Positions 56,266 through 63,654 of a DNA stretch of 64,000 nt are shown here, piece by piece. Source of the stretch: JBLZUR01 sp048565625 (lineage in GTDB: Bacteria > Pseudomonadota > Alphaproteobacteria > Sphingomonadales > Sphingomonadaceae); contig NZ_JBLZUR010000002.1 of the NCBI RefSeq assembly GCF_048565625.1, positions 1,922,001 through 1,986,000 on the forward strand, given 5' to 3'. Made by a program: the position numbers and the translations under genes. Below the pieces are notes generated by a model. The model was not told where the DNA came from, did no database searches, and was given only the letters and a program-made list of their open reading frames with translations. Every line of letters begins with the position of its first letter. Position 1 is the stretch's first letter.

Positions 56266-57054
56266 ATGATAGATCGCAACGTTCGGCTTCTCCGGGGATT
56301 CGCGGTTGATTTCCTGACGGCGCACAATCCGGAGGCTGCGCGTGTCGTCATGTCGCCCCGGTATTGTCTATCCATTGGGGGCATTGTCCTCGACGGGCGT
56401 GAGGAGGCCTATCTTCCCGCTACGGTCGCGCAGCTTGATCAGTTCCCCGGTCTATGCGTCACCGCGCATGATACGGTGATCGGGACGGACGCTGTGGCGC
56501 TGCGCTTTACCGAACACGGGGTGAGCGCGAAGAACGGCCGTGTATCGACATGGGGCGGAATAACCCTGTTCCAGATCGCCGATGGGCAGTTGAGAAACGG
56601 CTGGGCTGAAGAGGACTATTACGCCCGAAAACGTCAGCTAAAGTCGGGCGTCCCAGACGAGATCCGCCCTCCACATCATGCCCCTTGGGACAAAACCGCA
56701 GAAGCTCACGACAGCCAGACCGAGGTCATGGTGCGCGCCTGGCTCGCCGACACAGCGCACCTGCTTGATCTTATTGACGAGATCAGCGCCGAAGGCCCTC
56801 GCCTCGCGGAACTGATCAGACCGGAAAAGATCCGGTTGTCCTTCCTGTTCACGGCAGGACATCGCGCGGCTTTTCATGGAGAGATCGAGGGAGTCTATAC
56901 CGGCGGCTTTTCCGATATAGATCGTACAATGATCTCAACACCGGTCCGTCTCCCGATCGCGGCAATCGTCGACATCGCCGAAGCACAGGTCTATCGCGTC
57001 CAGCTGTGCGGTGACCGCCTCGGCCTGCACCGATCTCTGCTCCCCTCGCGCTGA
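56266..57054 (+). CDS. SnoaL/NTF2-like protein
   Basis: About 262 residues; the first 130 have the NTF2-like form (NVRLLRGFAVDFLTAHNPEAA, CLSIGGIVLDGREEAYLPA, FQIADGQLRNGWAEEDYYARK). The second half is a less regular repeat of similar length (VMVRAWLADTAHLLDLIDEI, FHGEIEGVYTGGFSDID), so this may be a tandem SnoaL pair. Function is unknown; it is probably a dehydratase, isomerase or ester cyclase of the pathway, as it closes the operator F unit. ATG 56266 or TTG 56257 may be the start. Confidence 0.6.
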   Translation: MIDRNVRLLRGFAVDFLTAHNPEAARVVMSPRYCLSIGGIVLDGREEAYLPATVAQLDQFPGLCVTAHDTVIGTDAVALRFTEHGVSAKNGRVSTWGGITLFQIADGQLRNGWAEEDYYARKRQLKSGVPDEIRPPHHAPWDKTAEAHDSQTEVMVRAWLADTAHLLDLIDEISAEGPRLAELIRPEKIRLSFLFTAGHRAAFHGEIEGVYTGGFSDIDRTMISTPVRLPIAAIVDIAEAQVYRVQLCGDRLGLHRSLLPSR

Positions 57055-57149
57055 ACCTCGTTGATATGAGAAGCCTAAGCGAGTGCGGCTTCAGAGAGCC
57101 TCTACCAGCAGTCATATGTAGCTGACGTATTCGCATATCGTCGGCATAG

Positions 57150-57391
57150 AAGCCACCGGCTGACAGCTTCGACGCAGCGCTTGAGAAGGTTGATATCGAA
57201 CCCGACCACGCGATCGTTCTCCGAGACACCCCGTACGATGTCGAGGGGCGCTTAAGACTGATATTCCAGCAGTCGGACTGACGTCCGGTCCATTCAGCGC
57301 GGCTCAACCGAAGAATGCGGGTGCAGTTGCCGTGTACGCCGATGTCGCCGTACTGCTAGCCAACTTCGAGCTGTCGCCGCTCTCAGCCTGA
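57150..57391 (+). pseudogene. HAD-family hydrolase remnant
   Basis: The frame from 57150 (KPPADSFDAALEKVDIEPDH, then AIVLRDTPYDVEG) matches the third and fourth motifs of HAD phosphatases (K-P...GDTPYD, with Gly-to-Arg). It stops at 57281. A second frame around 57315-57391 gives AGAVAVYADVAVLLANFELS and the end PLSA, the usual C-terminus of the same family. The N-terminal DxD part is absent, and frameshifts separate the pieces. Confidence 0.55.
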
Positions 57392-57761
57392 CGAGCGCTG
57401 AAAGCCGATCGGGCGGTGCGGAGCGAATCACCATCGCCCATCACGCTGATCTTCATCAACGTACCATCGATCCCTGATTACCCCGACCGCCACCTGGCGG
57501 TCGGCACCTCACATTCGACTTGCTTGCCGCCGGTATTCGAGCATTCTAACTTCGCTCCCGTGAAAACCGGGAGCGGAGGCCTGCCGTAGCCCACTTCCGA
57601 TCGCTACGGCCGCAAGCTTCGCGTGCTGGTGCGAAGCGCGCACTCCCTTGGCGATCGCTGGACTTCAAAAAACATCTTGCTTCCAGGTCCAAGAGACTCT
57701 CAGGCGCTCAGTTCGGCTCCCGCCGCTCGCGCAAGTGCTCGCGGCGGGAATCTCTCCAACC
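57392..57761. repeat. Non-coding stretch with three strong hairpins
   Basis: No gene is seen. Three inverted repeats stand out: CCGACCGCCA-CC-TGGCGGTCGG (57483-57504, perfect 10 bp), CGCTCCCG...CGGGAGCG (57553-57575, perfect 8 bp), and CCCGCCGC...GCGGCGGG (57719-57748, perfect 8 bp). The last lies just past the stop of the leftward gene 57762-58025 and may be its terminator, though no U-tract follows. Confidence 0.45.
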
Positions 57762-58025
57762 TTAGTCTGACGCTTTGCTCACCATGGCCTCGTCGATCAC
57801 CCGATTGATAAGCGCCCAGACGCTCTGCCGACGATCTTGCTCCTGGATGTGAATCTTCTTATCCATTCCGGAAATGCCAAGTTCGGGCGCTGCTTCCTCA
57901 GTGACGTACGCGGTGTAGCGATTTTCGAGAATGTTGAGGCTGGTGTTGGCGATCCTGGCCTCGGCTAGGGTTCGGGCTTCTTCCTCCTTGCCAAAGGGCC
58001 AGAGCTGAACGGTGACCACGATCAT
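57762..58025 (-). CDS. Conserved-looking hypothetical protein, 87 residues
   Basis: A small, soluble protein starting MIVVTVQLWPFGKEEEAR with a second charged half ending VIDEAMVSKASD. I do not recognise the family with certainty. The regular beta-strand start followed by LAEARIANTSLNILENRYTA (quoted in part) suggests a small alpha/beta fold. It lies 136 bp downstream of the ParS-like gene and may belong to the same leftward unit. Coding use looks normal for the region. Confidence 0.5.
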   Translation of the reverse strand: MIVVTVQLWPFGKEEEARTLAEARIANTSLNILENRYTAYVTEEAAPELGISGMDKKIHIQEQDRRQSVWALINRVIDEAMVSKASD

Positions 58026-58161
58026 CGTGTCGTCTCCCGCGGCTGTCCTTCGCCGTCTGAGTTGGTGATCATCATTTCCTCCATCTGCTACTGATCACGC
58101 AGCAGCCATTTTCTCGTCATCGGTCAGTCGGCCGTCCGGGGCTGACCAGTCTCGGTGCGCT

Positions 58162-58674
58162 TCAGCCCCAGACCTCGCTGCGTAGATAGTCCCGCACCTT
58201 GCGCACTCCGTCCTGCTCCTCGAGCATAAGTGCCAGCGCAGATCGCCCGGCGGTTAAGGACGCGCTATTTGGCTTGCGGAACCAGGCGCATGCTCGCTCC
58301 ACGTCCGACAGCAGCGTGGCAGCGAGCGTGACACTCTCCATGAGGACGATGACCCGCTCGACCGGCGCGAGCGGCCATTGTGTGATCGGCACCTCGCGAA
58401 GAGCGTCGAGGGTCGATCCAGAGTCTAGCCCGAACAGGCGCTGCGTTTTGCCATCGTCCAGAGCGAGACCATGCCGGATGCTCTCGGCCGCGATCACGAG
58501 CATTTCCGCAAGCTCTGAAGCCGTAATGCCGGCATCCACCTCGCGCGCCTGACGCAAGATGAAGCCGATTGCGATGGCGCGATCGCCGCTGGTGAAAGCC
58601 TCATCCCGGGTCGCATCCTGCGCTTGCGCCAACCACGCGTCGAAGCGAGCGAGGATCGAAGCCTCATCCTGCAT
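58162..58674 (-). CDS. Protein with a C-terminal MbcA/ParS/Xre antitoxin-like domain
   Basis: A 170-residue protein. The first 100 residues are helical and unassigned (ILARFDAWLAQAQDATRDE). The C-terminal part, ACAWFRKPNSASLTAGRSAL, ALMLEEQDGVRKVRDYL, resembles the toxin-binding domain (DUF2384) of MbcA/ParS antitoxins, with its W-x-x-x-P...GRSA pattern. No RES-type toxin gene is recognised beside it. It overlaps the preceding gene of the leftward unit by 11 bases. Confidence 0.5.
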   Translation of the reverse strand: MQDEASILARFDAWLAQAQDATRDEAFTSGDRAIAIGFILRQAREVDAGITASELAEMLVIAAESIRHGLALDDGKTQRLFGLDSGSTLDALREVPITQWPLAPVERVIVLMESVTLAATLLSDVERACAWFRKPNSASLTAGRSALALMLEEQDGVRKVRDYLRSEVWG

Positions 58675-59299
58675 AACCGGCTCCCTCGCGATGAGCCGAC
58701 CACTCAGCGTCGATGAGCTTGCGGCCCTCGGCGGGGTTGATGAGCTGCTTCACGAAGGTCGAGAAGCCGACCGCGGAGCCGATCCTCCGAACCGGGATAA
58801 CGAGGTGCGCGTGAGCGCCATTCGCGCCCCAGGAGCGGGCGGGCACATGCAGGATCACGACGCCAGCGACCTCGAGCTTGCGGGTGAGCGTGAAAGCGAA
58901 GCCGCGCGACAGCTCCCACGCCTCATGCAGGTGCATTCGCACTGCCGAGTCTTCGATCTCCGGAAAGCGTAAGGTCACGACCGCTGCGAGGTGCTGGATC
59001 TTTTCCCGTGCTTTCAAATGATACGCCTGTGACAGCACCTGCGGATCACCAAAGCCGTCGCAAGCCTCGCGGGGCAGGATAACATCCCACTCCTCGCAGG
59101 TTGGGTTCTGCCATGGGAGCCCCGGCCCCGGCCGCTCGGTCGGAAAAAGGCGCCGAACGAGGACATCACTGAGCGTGCGTCTCGGTTCGTCACCGTTCGC
59201 GGCTTCGACCACGCCATAGGAGAGGTTTGGATTGGTGCCAGAGATTGGCGCGTAGTCCAGACCGGCTGGAATCTTCATCTGAGCCGCCATCAGCGCCAC
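58664..59299 (-). CDS. Hypothetical protein of an overlapping three-gene unit
   Basis: A 211-residue soluble protein with no clear family. Visible are a conserved-looking middle (EIEDSAVRMHLHEAWELSRG) and GANGAHAHLVIPVRRIG, a histidine-rich strand reminiscent of, but not sufficient for, a MobA/MobL relaxase motif. The usual downstream helicase/primase is absent. It overlaps its neighbours on both sides (10 and 11 bases), so the three genes must be expressed together. Start at 59299 or an internal Met seven residues later. Confidence 0.5.
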   Translation of the reverse strand: MALMAAQMKIPAGLDYAPISGTNPNLSYGVVEAANGDEPRRTLSDVLVRRLFPTERPGPGLPWQNPTCEEWDVILPREACDGFGDPQVLSQAYHLKAREKIQHLAAVVTLRFPEIEDSAVRMHLHEAWELSRGFAFTLTRKLEVAGVVILHVPARSWGANGAHAHLVIPVRRIGSAVGFSTFVKQLINPAEGRKLIDAEWSAHREGAGYAG

Positions 59300-59808
59300 G
59301 CCTCCATGGCTGCATTGCGGATCCGCTTCGCGGCCTGGCAGACGCCGTGATTCCGCTCATCCCAGCTGACGAAATCAGGCACGACCTCGATGTGGATGCC
59401 GTCGGCGGCCAGCCGCAGATAGGGTCCGTTCTCGGGCGGGACGAGCCAAAGCTCTCCATACCTGGTCTCGCACAGGATGTAGTCGCAAACGGAGGTGACG
59501 CCGTTATTGTACCAATAAGCCACGTCCCAGAGGACCGGGCTCAGCGCCTCTGGATAGAAGCCATGGCGCGACAGGATGACGTCGGCGCGCGTGTCCTCAG
59601 CAACGCGCGTCATGGCGGGCTGAAAGACTGGCACCATCATCGGCGTGCCGCCGATGATGAGCCGCGGCTTGTCGAGATAGATCGAGCCGGCGGGCAGGCC
59701 GGCGGTGATCGGTGAGCCTGCCGACTGCTCGGTTGCACCGAGGATCAGGCTGATCATGGCGTGCGTCGACGACGCAACATAAGTGTCGGCTGTTACAAGA
59801 GTGTTCAT
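59290..59808 (-). CDS. Hypothetical protein, first gene of the overlapping unit
   Basis: About 172 residues from ATG 59808 (MNTLVTADTYVASSTHAMIS); a longer frame reaches 59874 but begins with polar, low-complexity sequence. It contains PRLIIGGTPMMVPVF, SPVLWDVAYWYNNGVTSVCD and GPYLRLAADGIHIEVVPDF. I do not recognise the family. No signal peptide or membrane segment is present. Confidence 0.5.
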   Translation of the reverse strand: MNTLVTADTYVASSTHAMISLILGATEQSAGSPITAGLPAGSIYLDKPRLIIGGTPMMVPVFQPAMTRVAEDTRADVILSRHGFYPEALSPVLWDVAYWYNNGVTSVCDYILCETRYGELWLVPPENGPYLRLAADGIHIEVVPDFVSWDERNHGVCQAAKRIRNAAMEAWR

Positions 59809-59874
59809 TTCGAGGAGGTCCTCAGCGGGTGTCAAACGACCTTCTGGTCGCTCGGAGCCTCCTTCCGATTTCAT

Positions 59875-60245
59875 TCACTTCCAGAAGCTCGCAGCTTCGT
59901 CTTCAACCTTCATCTTACTGGACGGTCGTCACTCGCGACGGTCTCGGTCCAGCTTCACGTCCGGCGCGCCTGAACCAGTACCCGCGTCGGTTAGCCCAGC
60001 TAGGCGCTTAAAGAAGCCTATTTTGGGACTTTCCTGACCGGCAGCTATCGCGAGCCTCGAAGAGGATAGCTGCCAATTGGCACTTCGGGGCGGGATCGTA
60101 ACCAGCCATCGTGCAACCGATCGTAGCAGATCGTGAAGATCCTGAGGTCGACTCTCAGTGCGATCTTGACGCTCGCCCTAACGAGTTCGGAACAACGTTT
60201 ACGCCATGCCGCTTCCATGTGTTTCTCTCACCCGGATGTCAGTGC
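59875..60245. other. Spacer between hypothetical unit and EamA remnant
   Basis: About 370 bp without a supportable gene. It must carry the promoter of the leftward hypothetical unit, but none stands out. Confidence 0.35.
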
Positions 60246-60764
60246 TCATGACTTCACCTCCGTCGGATCAATCTCGTTTGCGGGGTGCCCGCCCGAGCGA
60301 GATCTCCAGACGTTGACAGCAAGTCCGGTCAGCACGAGCGCTGTCGCGGCAACCTTCCAGGCCGGCATCGGCTCGGCGAGCAGCCAGGCGGCCGCCGATA
60401 TGCTCAACACCGCCACCAGAAGTCCGATGGGCGCGACGTCGGCGGCGGGATGGCGCGCCAGCAGCCAGATCCAGACGGAATAACCGAACAGCGAATTGGC
60501 GAACGACTGCCACGGAACGGTGGCCCAGGCGAACGCGTCCGCCTGCGTAAGTCTCCGCATCATCAGCTCGGGACCTTCGATCACCAGCGCAGCTGCGAGA
60601 AGAGGCGGGACGGCGGCGAGACCGCTCCACACCATCAGCGCGAGCATGTCGATGTTTCCGGCACGCTTGGCGAGGATGTTGCCGCCAGCGCAGCCGAGCG
60701 CTGCCCCTAGGACCAAAACGATCCCGAGCGGATCCGCAGCACCCCCGGTATTGAACCCGATCAG
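60246..60764 (-). pseudogene. EamA-family transporter, C-terminal half only
   Basis: About 172 residues with five hydrophobic segments typical of the second EamA repeat: LGIVLVLGAALGCAGGNILA, LALMVWSGLAAVPPLLAAALV, WQSFANSLFGYSVWIWLLA, IGLLVAVLSISAAAWLL and KVAATALVLTGLAVNVW. The family needs two such repeats. The frame stays open upstream to 61244, but that part (rich in Arg, Ser and Gln) has no membrane segments and is not related, so the first half has been lost and replaced near 60764. Confidence 0.65.
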
Positions 60765-61071
60765 CGAACGGCGACGATAATTTCCTGCGAAGTCTGATCT
60801 GGCGGTCAACGGCGGGTCTTGCCGCCGGCTAACGTAGCTTTCCGGTCCGCCAAACGGCCTGAGTTGGTCGCGAGCCGCATGGCAGCTCGCGGCCGCGACG
60901 GCCCAATAGTCGACACTCGCGCGGCTTTCCGATCGTCCCAACTTCGGCCATTGGCTCATGTCGCGCGGCGCGGGTCTCAACGGCTTGCTTTGGGACAAAG
61001 CCGTCCGCCTGTTCTGAACATCACGACTAGCCATAGCTGACGCCGTTCTCATCGGGATAAGCCGATAGGTC
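60765..61071. other. Spacer before the arsenic operon
   Basis: About 310 bp. It carries the unrelated open frame upstream of the EamA remnant but no recognisable protein. It marks the junction between rearranged DNA and the intact arsenic operon. Confidence 0.35.
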
Positions 61072-61106
61072 TTGCTTGTCGGACACTGATCGAATATTCC
61101 CGATCT
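61072..61106 (+). promoter_or_regulatory. arsR promoter and operator candidate
   Basis: TTGCTT (61072-61077) and TATTCC (61095-61100) stand 17 bp apart. GATCG (61088-61092) and CGATC (61101-61105) form an inverted repeat around the -10, a natural site for ArsR. The arsR ATG lies only seven bases after the -10, and no ribosome binding site is present, so the message may be leaderless. Confidence 0.45.
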
Positions 61107-61436
61107 ATGAATCAGGATTTGGCAATCGCCGCGCTCGCGGCTCTGGCGCATCCGACCCGGCTCAACGCTTTCCGCTTGCTTGTTCGCCACGAACCGGACG
61201 GTTTGCCAACAGGTGCGCTGGTCGAGGCAAGTGGGCTCATGCAAAGCACCTTCTCAACGCACCTCGCGGTGCTCGCCAAAGCCGAGATGGTGATTGCCGA
61301 GCGACAGGGCAGACAACAAATTCAGCGCGCCAACATCGACACGCTCCGTGCTCTCATGACCTTCCTCGCGAAGGATTGCTGCGAGGGCCGTCCCGAATTA
61401 TGCGAGCCTTTGCTCGCCGAGCTCGCCTGCTGCTGA
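61107..61436 (+). CDS. arsR: ArsR-family arsenic-responsive repressor
   Basis: A 109-residue winged-helix protein: LAALAHPTRLNAFRLLV, then the recognition region GALVEASGLMQSTFSTHLAVLAKAEMV. The cysteines lie at the C-terminus (Cys91-Cys92, Cys99, Cys108-Cys109) rather than in the recognition helix, as in the Acidithiobacillus-type ArsR where a Cys-Cys...Cys set binds As(III). It is expected to release the promoter on arsenite binding. It heads the operon arsR-arsC-aqpS-arsH. Confidence 0.92.
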   Translation: MNQDLAIAALAALAHPTRLNAFRLLVRHEPDGLPTGALVEASGLMQSTFSTHLAVLAKAEMVIAERQGRQQIQRANIDTLRALMTFLAKDCCEGRPELCEPLLAELACC

Positions 61437-61446
61437 AGGGCCGGCC

Positions 61447-61878
61447 GTGACCGATATTGTGGTCTACCACAATCCCGCCTGCGGCACGTCGCGGAACGTG
61501 CTTGAGCTGATACGCAACAGCGGCGTCGAGCCGCACGTAATCGAGTACCTGAAGACGCCACCGCCTCGCGCGCTGCTCGTTGAGATGATCAAGCGCGCCG
61601 GGATGACGACCCGAGAGCTGCTCCGCGAGAAGAGCACGCCCTATGCGGAGCTCGGTCTTGATAACGAGGCGCTGACCGACGAGGCCCTGATCGACGCGAT
61701 GATGGAGCACCCGGTCCTCATCAACCGCCCGTTGGTTGTGACGTCGCTCGGGGTGAAGCTCTGCCGCCCGTCCGAAGCGGTCCTGGACATCCTGCCCGAC
61801 GCGCAGCGCGGCGCTTTCGCCAAGGAGGATGGCGAGCAGGTCGTCGACGCGGACGGTCGGCGCGTCGCCGGGGCGTGA
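61447..61878 (+). CDS. arsC: Arsenate reductase, glutaredoxin type
   Basis: A 143-residue ArsC: YHNPACGTSRNVLELI with the nucleophile Cys12, LLREKSTPYAELGL, and the arginine motif LINRPLVVTSLGVKLCRPSE. It reduces As(V) to As(III) with glutathione and glutaredoxin. GTG 61447 lies 10 bases after arsR, and its stop overlaps aqpS by 4 bases. Confidence 0.95.
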   Translation: MTDIVVYHNPACGTSRNVLELIRNSGVEPHVIEYLKTPPPRALLVEMIKRAGMTTRELLREKSTPYAELGLDNEALTDEALIDAMMEHPVLINRPLVVTSLGVKLCRPSEAVLDILPDAQRGAFAKEDGEQVVDADGRRVAGA

Positions 61879-62543
61879 TCCGCCGCGCCCTCCTGTCCGA
61901 GGCGCTCGGCACCCTCATCCTCTTCGCGACGGTCATCGGATCCGGCATCATGGCCGAGCGGCTGGCCGGCGGGAACGTCGCCGTCGCGCTCCTCGGCAAC
62001 ACGCTGGCGACAGGCGCGATCCTGTTCGTGCTCGTCTCCATGCTCGGCCCGGTCTCCGGGGCGCATCTCAATCCGGCCGTCACACTCGTCATGCGCCTGC
62101 GCGGGCACGTCAGCACCAGGGTGGCTATCAGTTATGTCCTCGCCCAGCTGATCGGTGGCATTTTCGGCGTTTGGCTCGCCCACCTGATGTTCGACGTCCC
62201 GGTTCTGCAGCTGTCGCACAAGATTCGCACCGGTCCCGGCCAATGGAGCGGCGAGGCGGTTGCCACCTTCGGCCTCATTGTGACGATCCTCGGCACAGCG
62301 AGGATGCGGCCGGAGAGTATCCCGACCAGCGTCGCGCTCTACATCACGGCTGCCTACTGGTTCACGTCATCGACCAGCTTCGCCAATCCCGCGATCACCA
62401 TCGCACGGTCGCTGAGCGACAGCTTCGCCGGCATTGCCCCCGGGTGCGTGCCGGGCTTCATCGCGGCGCAGATCGTGGGTGCCCTGGCGGGGCACTTCGC
62501 AGCCGATCTACTGTTCACCGAAAATCTGAAGGCCACCACATGA
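61875..62543 (+). CDS. aqpS: MIP-family aquaglyceroporin (AqpS-like arsenite channel)
   Basis: A 222-residue channel with six membrane segments and two NPA boxes: SGAHLNPAVTL near 68 and SFANPAITIARSLSDSFAGI near 175. The start is GTG 61875. In Sinorhizobium meliloti AqpS replaces an arsenite pump: As(III) made by ArsC leaves the cell through the channel. The operon here has the same four components and no ArsB or Acr3 pump, so this role is likely. The stop overlaps arsH by 4 bases. Confidence 0.9.
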   Translation: MIRRALLSEALGTLILFATVIGSGIMAERLAGGNVAVALLGNTLATGAILFVLVSMLGPVSGAHLNPAVTLVMRLRGHVSTRVAISYVLAQLIGGIFGVWLAHLMFDVPVLQLSHKIRTGPGQWSGEAVATFGLIVTILGTARMRPESIPTSVALYITAAYWFTSSTSFANPAITIARSLSDSFAGIAPGCVPGFIAAQIVGALAGHFAADLLFTENLKATT

Positions 62544-63364
62544 GCCGCGTCCGCGTCCTGTCCGATCCCGACCATCTGCCTGCTCTCGACCGATCCTTCG
62601 TCATCGACCGGCCGGCGCTGGGACTCGGGGCTGACCAGCCGCCGCCACGCATTCTCCTGCTCTATGGATCGCTCCGCTCGAGATCCTTCTCGCGCCTGTG
62701 CGTCGAGGAGGCGGCACGTCTGCTCCAGTTGTTCGGCGCCGAGACACGCATCTTCGATCCCTCCGACCTACCGCTGCCCGACCAGGCGGCTGGTGACGAC
62801 CATCCCGCCGTTCACGAGCTGCGCGATCTTTCGATGTGGAGCGAGGGACACGTCTGGTGCAGCCCTGAGCGGCACGGCCAGATCACGGGCGTCATGAAGG
62901 CTCAAATCGACCACCTACCGCTGGCGATGGGCGGCATGCGCCCCACGCAGGGCCGCACGCTCGCCGTCATGCAGGTTTCGGCCGGATCGCAGTCCTTCAA
63001 CAGCGTCAACACGCTGCGCCTGCTCGGCCGCTGGATGCGGATGTTCACGATCCCGAACCAGAGTTCCGTCGCCATGGCCTATAAGGAGTTCGGCGACGAC
63101 GATCGGATGCGGCCGTCCAGCTATTACGACCGGATCGTCGACGTAATGGAGGAGCTCGTGCGGATGACCGTGCTGATGCGCCCGCACGTCGCCCAGCTTG
63201 TTGACCGTTATTCCGAGCGTAAGGAGGGCGGCGTGACGGTGGCGCGCGAGGACGGCGATTGCTACCGGACGGTAAGTTCTCGCTCTGGACGTCAGGTAAC
63301 GAGGACGGTGGCCCGTCTCTCAAACGGCAACAAATGGAGTGATGGTCGCCCGTCAGGTTCGTAG
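62540..63364 (+). CDS. arsH: ArsH, NADPH-dependent FMN oxidoreductase
   Basis: A 274-residue flavodoxin-fold protein: ILLLYGSLRSRSFSRLCVEEA (FMN phosphate loop; quoted in part), WSEGHVWCSPERHGQITGVMKAQIDHLPL near 100-128 (quoted in part), and MRMFTIPNQSSVAMAYKEF. ArsH oxidises trivalent organoarsenicals to less toxic pentavalent forms. The C-terminus is about 30-40 residues longer than usual after DRYSERKEGG, with low-complexity Arg/Ser sequence, possibly from a downstream rearrangement. It is the last gene of the ars operon. Confidence 0.93.
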   Translation: MSRVRVLSDPDHLPALDRSFVIDRPALGLGADQPPPRILLLYGSLRSRSFSRLCVEEAARLLQLFGAETRIFDPSDLPLPDQAAGDDHPAVHELRDLSMWSEGHVWCSPERHGQITGVMKAQIDHLPLAMGGMRPTQGRTLAVMQVSAGSQSFNSVNTLRLLGRWMRMFTIPNQSSVAMAYKEFGDDDRMRPSSYYDRIVDVMEELVRMTVLMRPHVAQLVDRYSERKEGGVTVAREDGDCYRTVSSRSGRQVTRTVARLSNGNKWSDGRPSGS

Positions 63365-63654
63365 CGGCAACGACCCAAAATCGGTCGTTCGGCGCGTCTT
63401 GCTCACCTCTCGGAACCTGCCATTCGTTCATGAGAATCAAGCGCCAACGCTGGCGAGAGTGACACCGGCGTCCGTGGCTGGCAGCCTTGATCGCCGTTCG
63501 TGTTCTTGCCAGCCCGGAGTTGCGATGGCGCCCCTTAGCTCAGCTCGATAGTAGAGCGAAGCATCGAACGGTAGTTGCCGCTACTGAGGAAGAGCGCGTT
63601 CTCTATCCGGCGAAACTTACCGGCGATCACGCCCGCCCAAAGCTCCGCGCCAGG
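63365..63654. other. Spacer with a tRNA-like fragment
   Basis: About 290 bp without a gene. At 63528-63558 the sequence GCGCCCCTTAGCTCAGCTCG and following bases look like the 5' third of a tRNA (D-stem GCTC/GAGC). The anticodon arm, T-arm and 3' acceptor strand cannot be found, so it is at most a remnant, such as an old integration site. Confidence 0.35.

Noticed and set aside
58664..59299. MobA/MobL relaxase
   Set aside because: One histidine-rich strand is suggestive, but the catalytic Tyr region, the helicase part and an oriT-like context are all missing.
63528..63620. A complete tRNA gene
   Set aside because: Only the first third (D-stem GCTC/GAGC) fits; no anticodon stem, T-loop or matching 3' acceptor strand follows.
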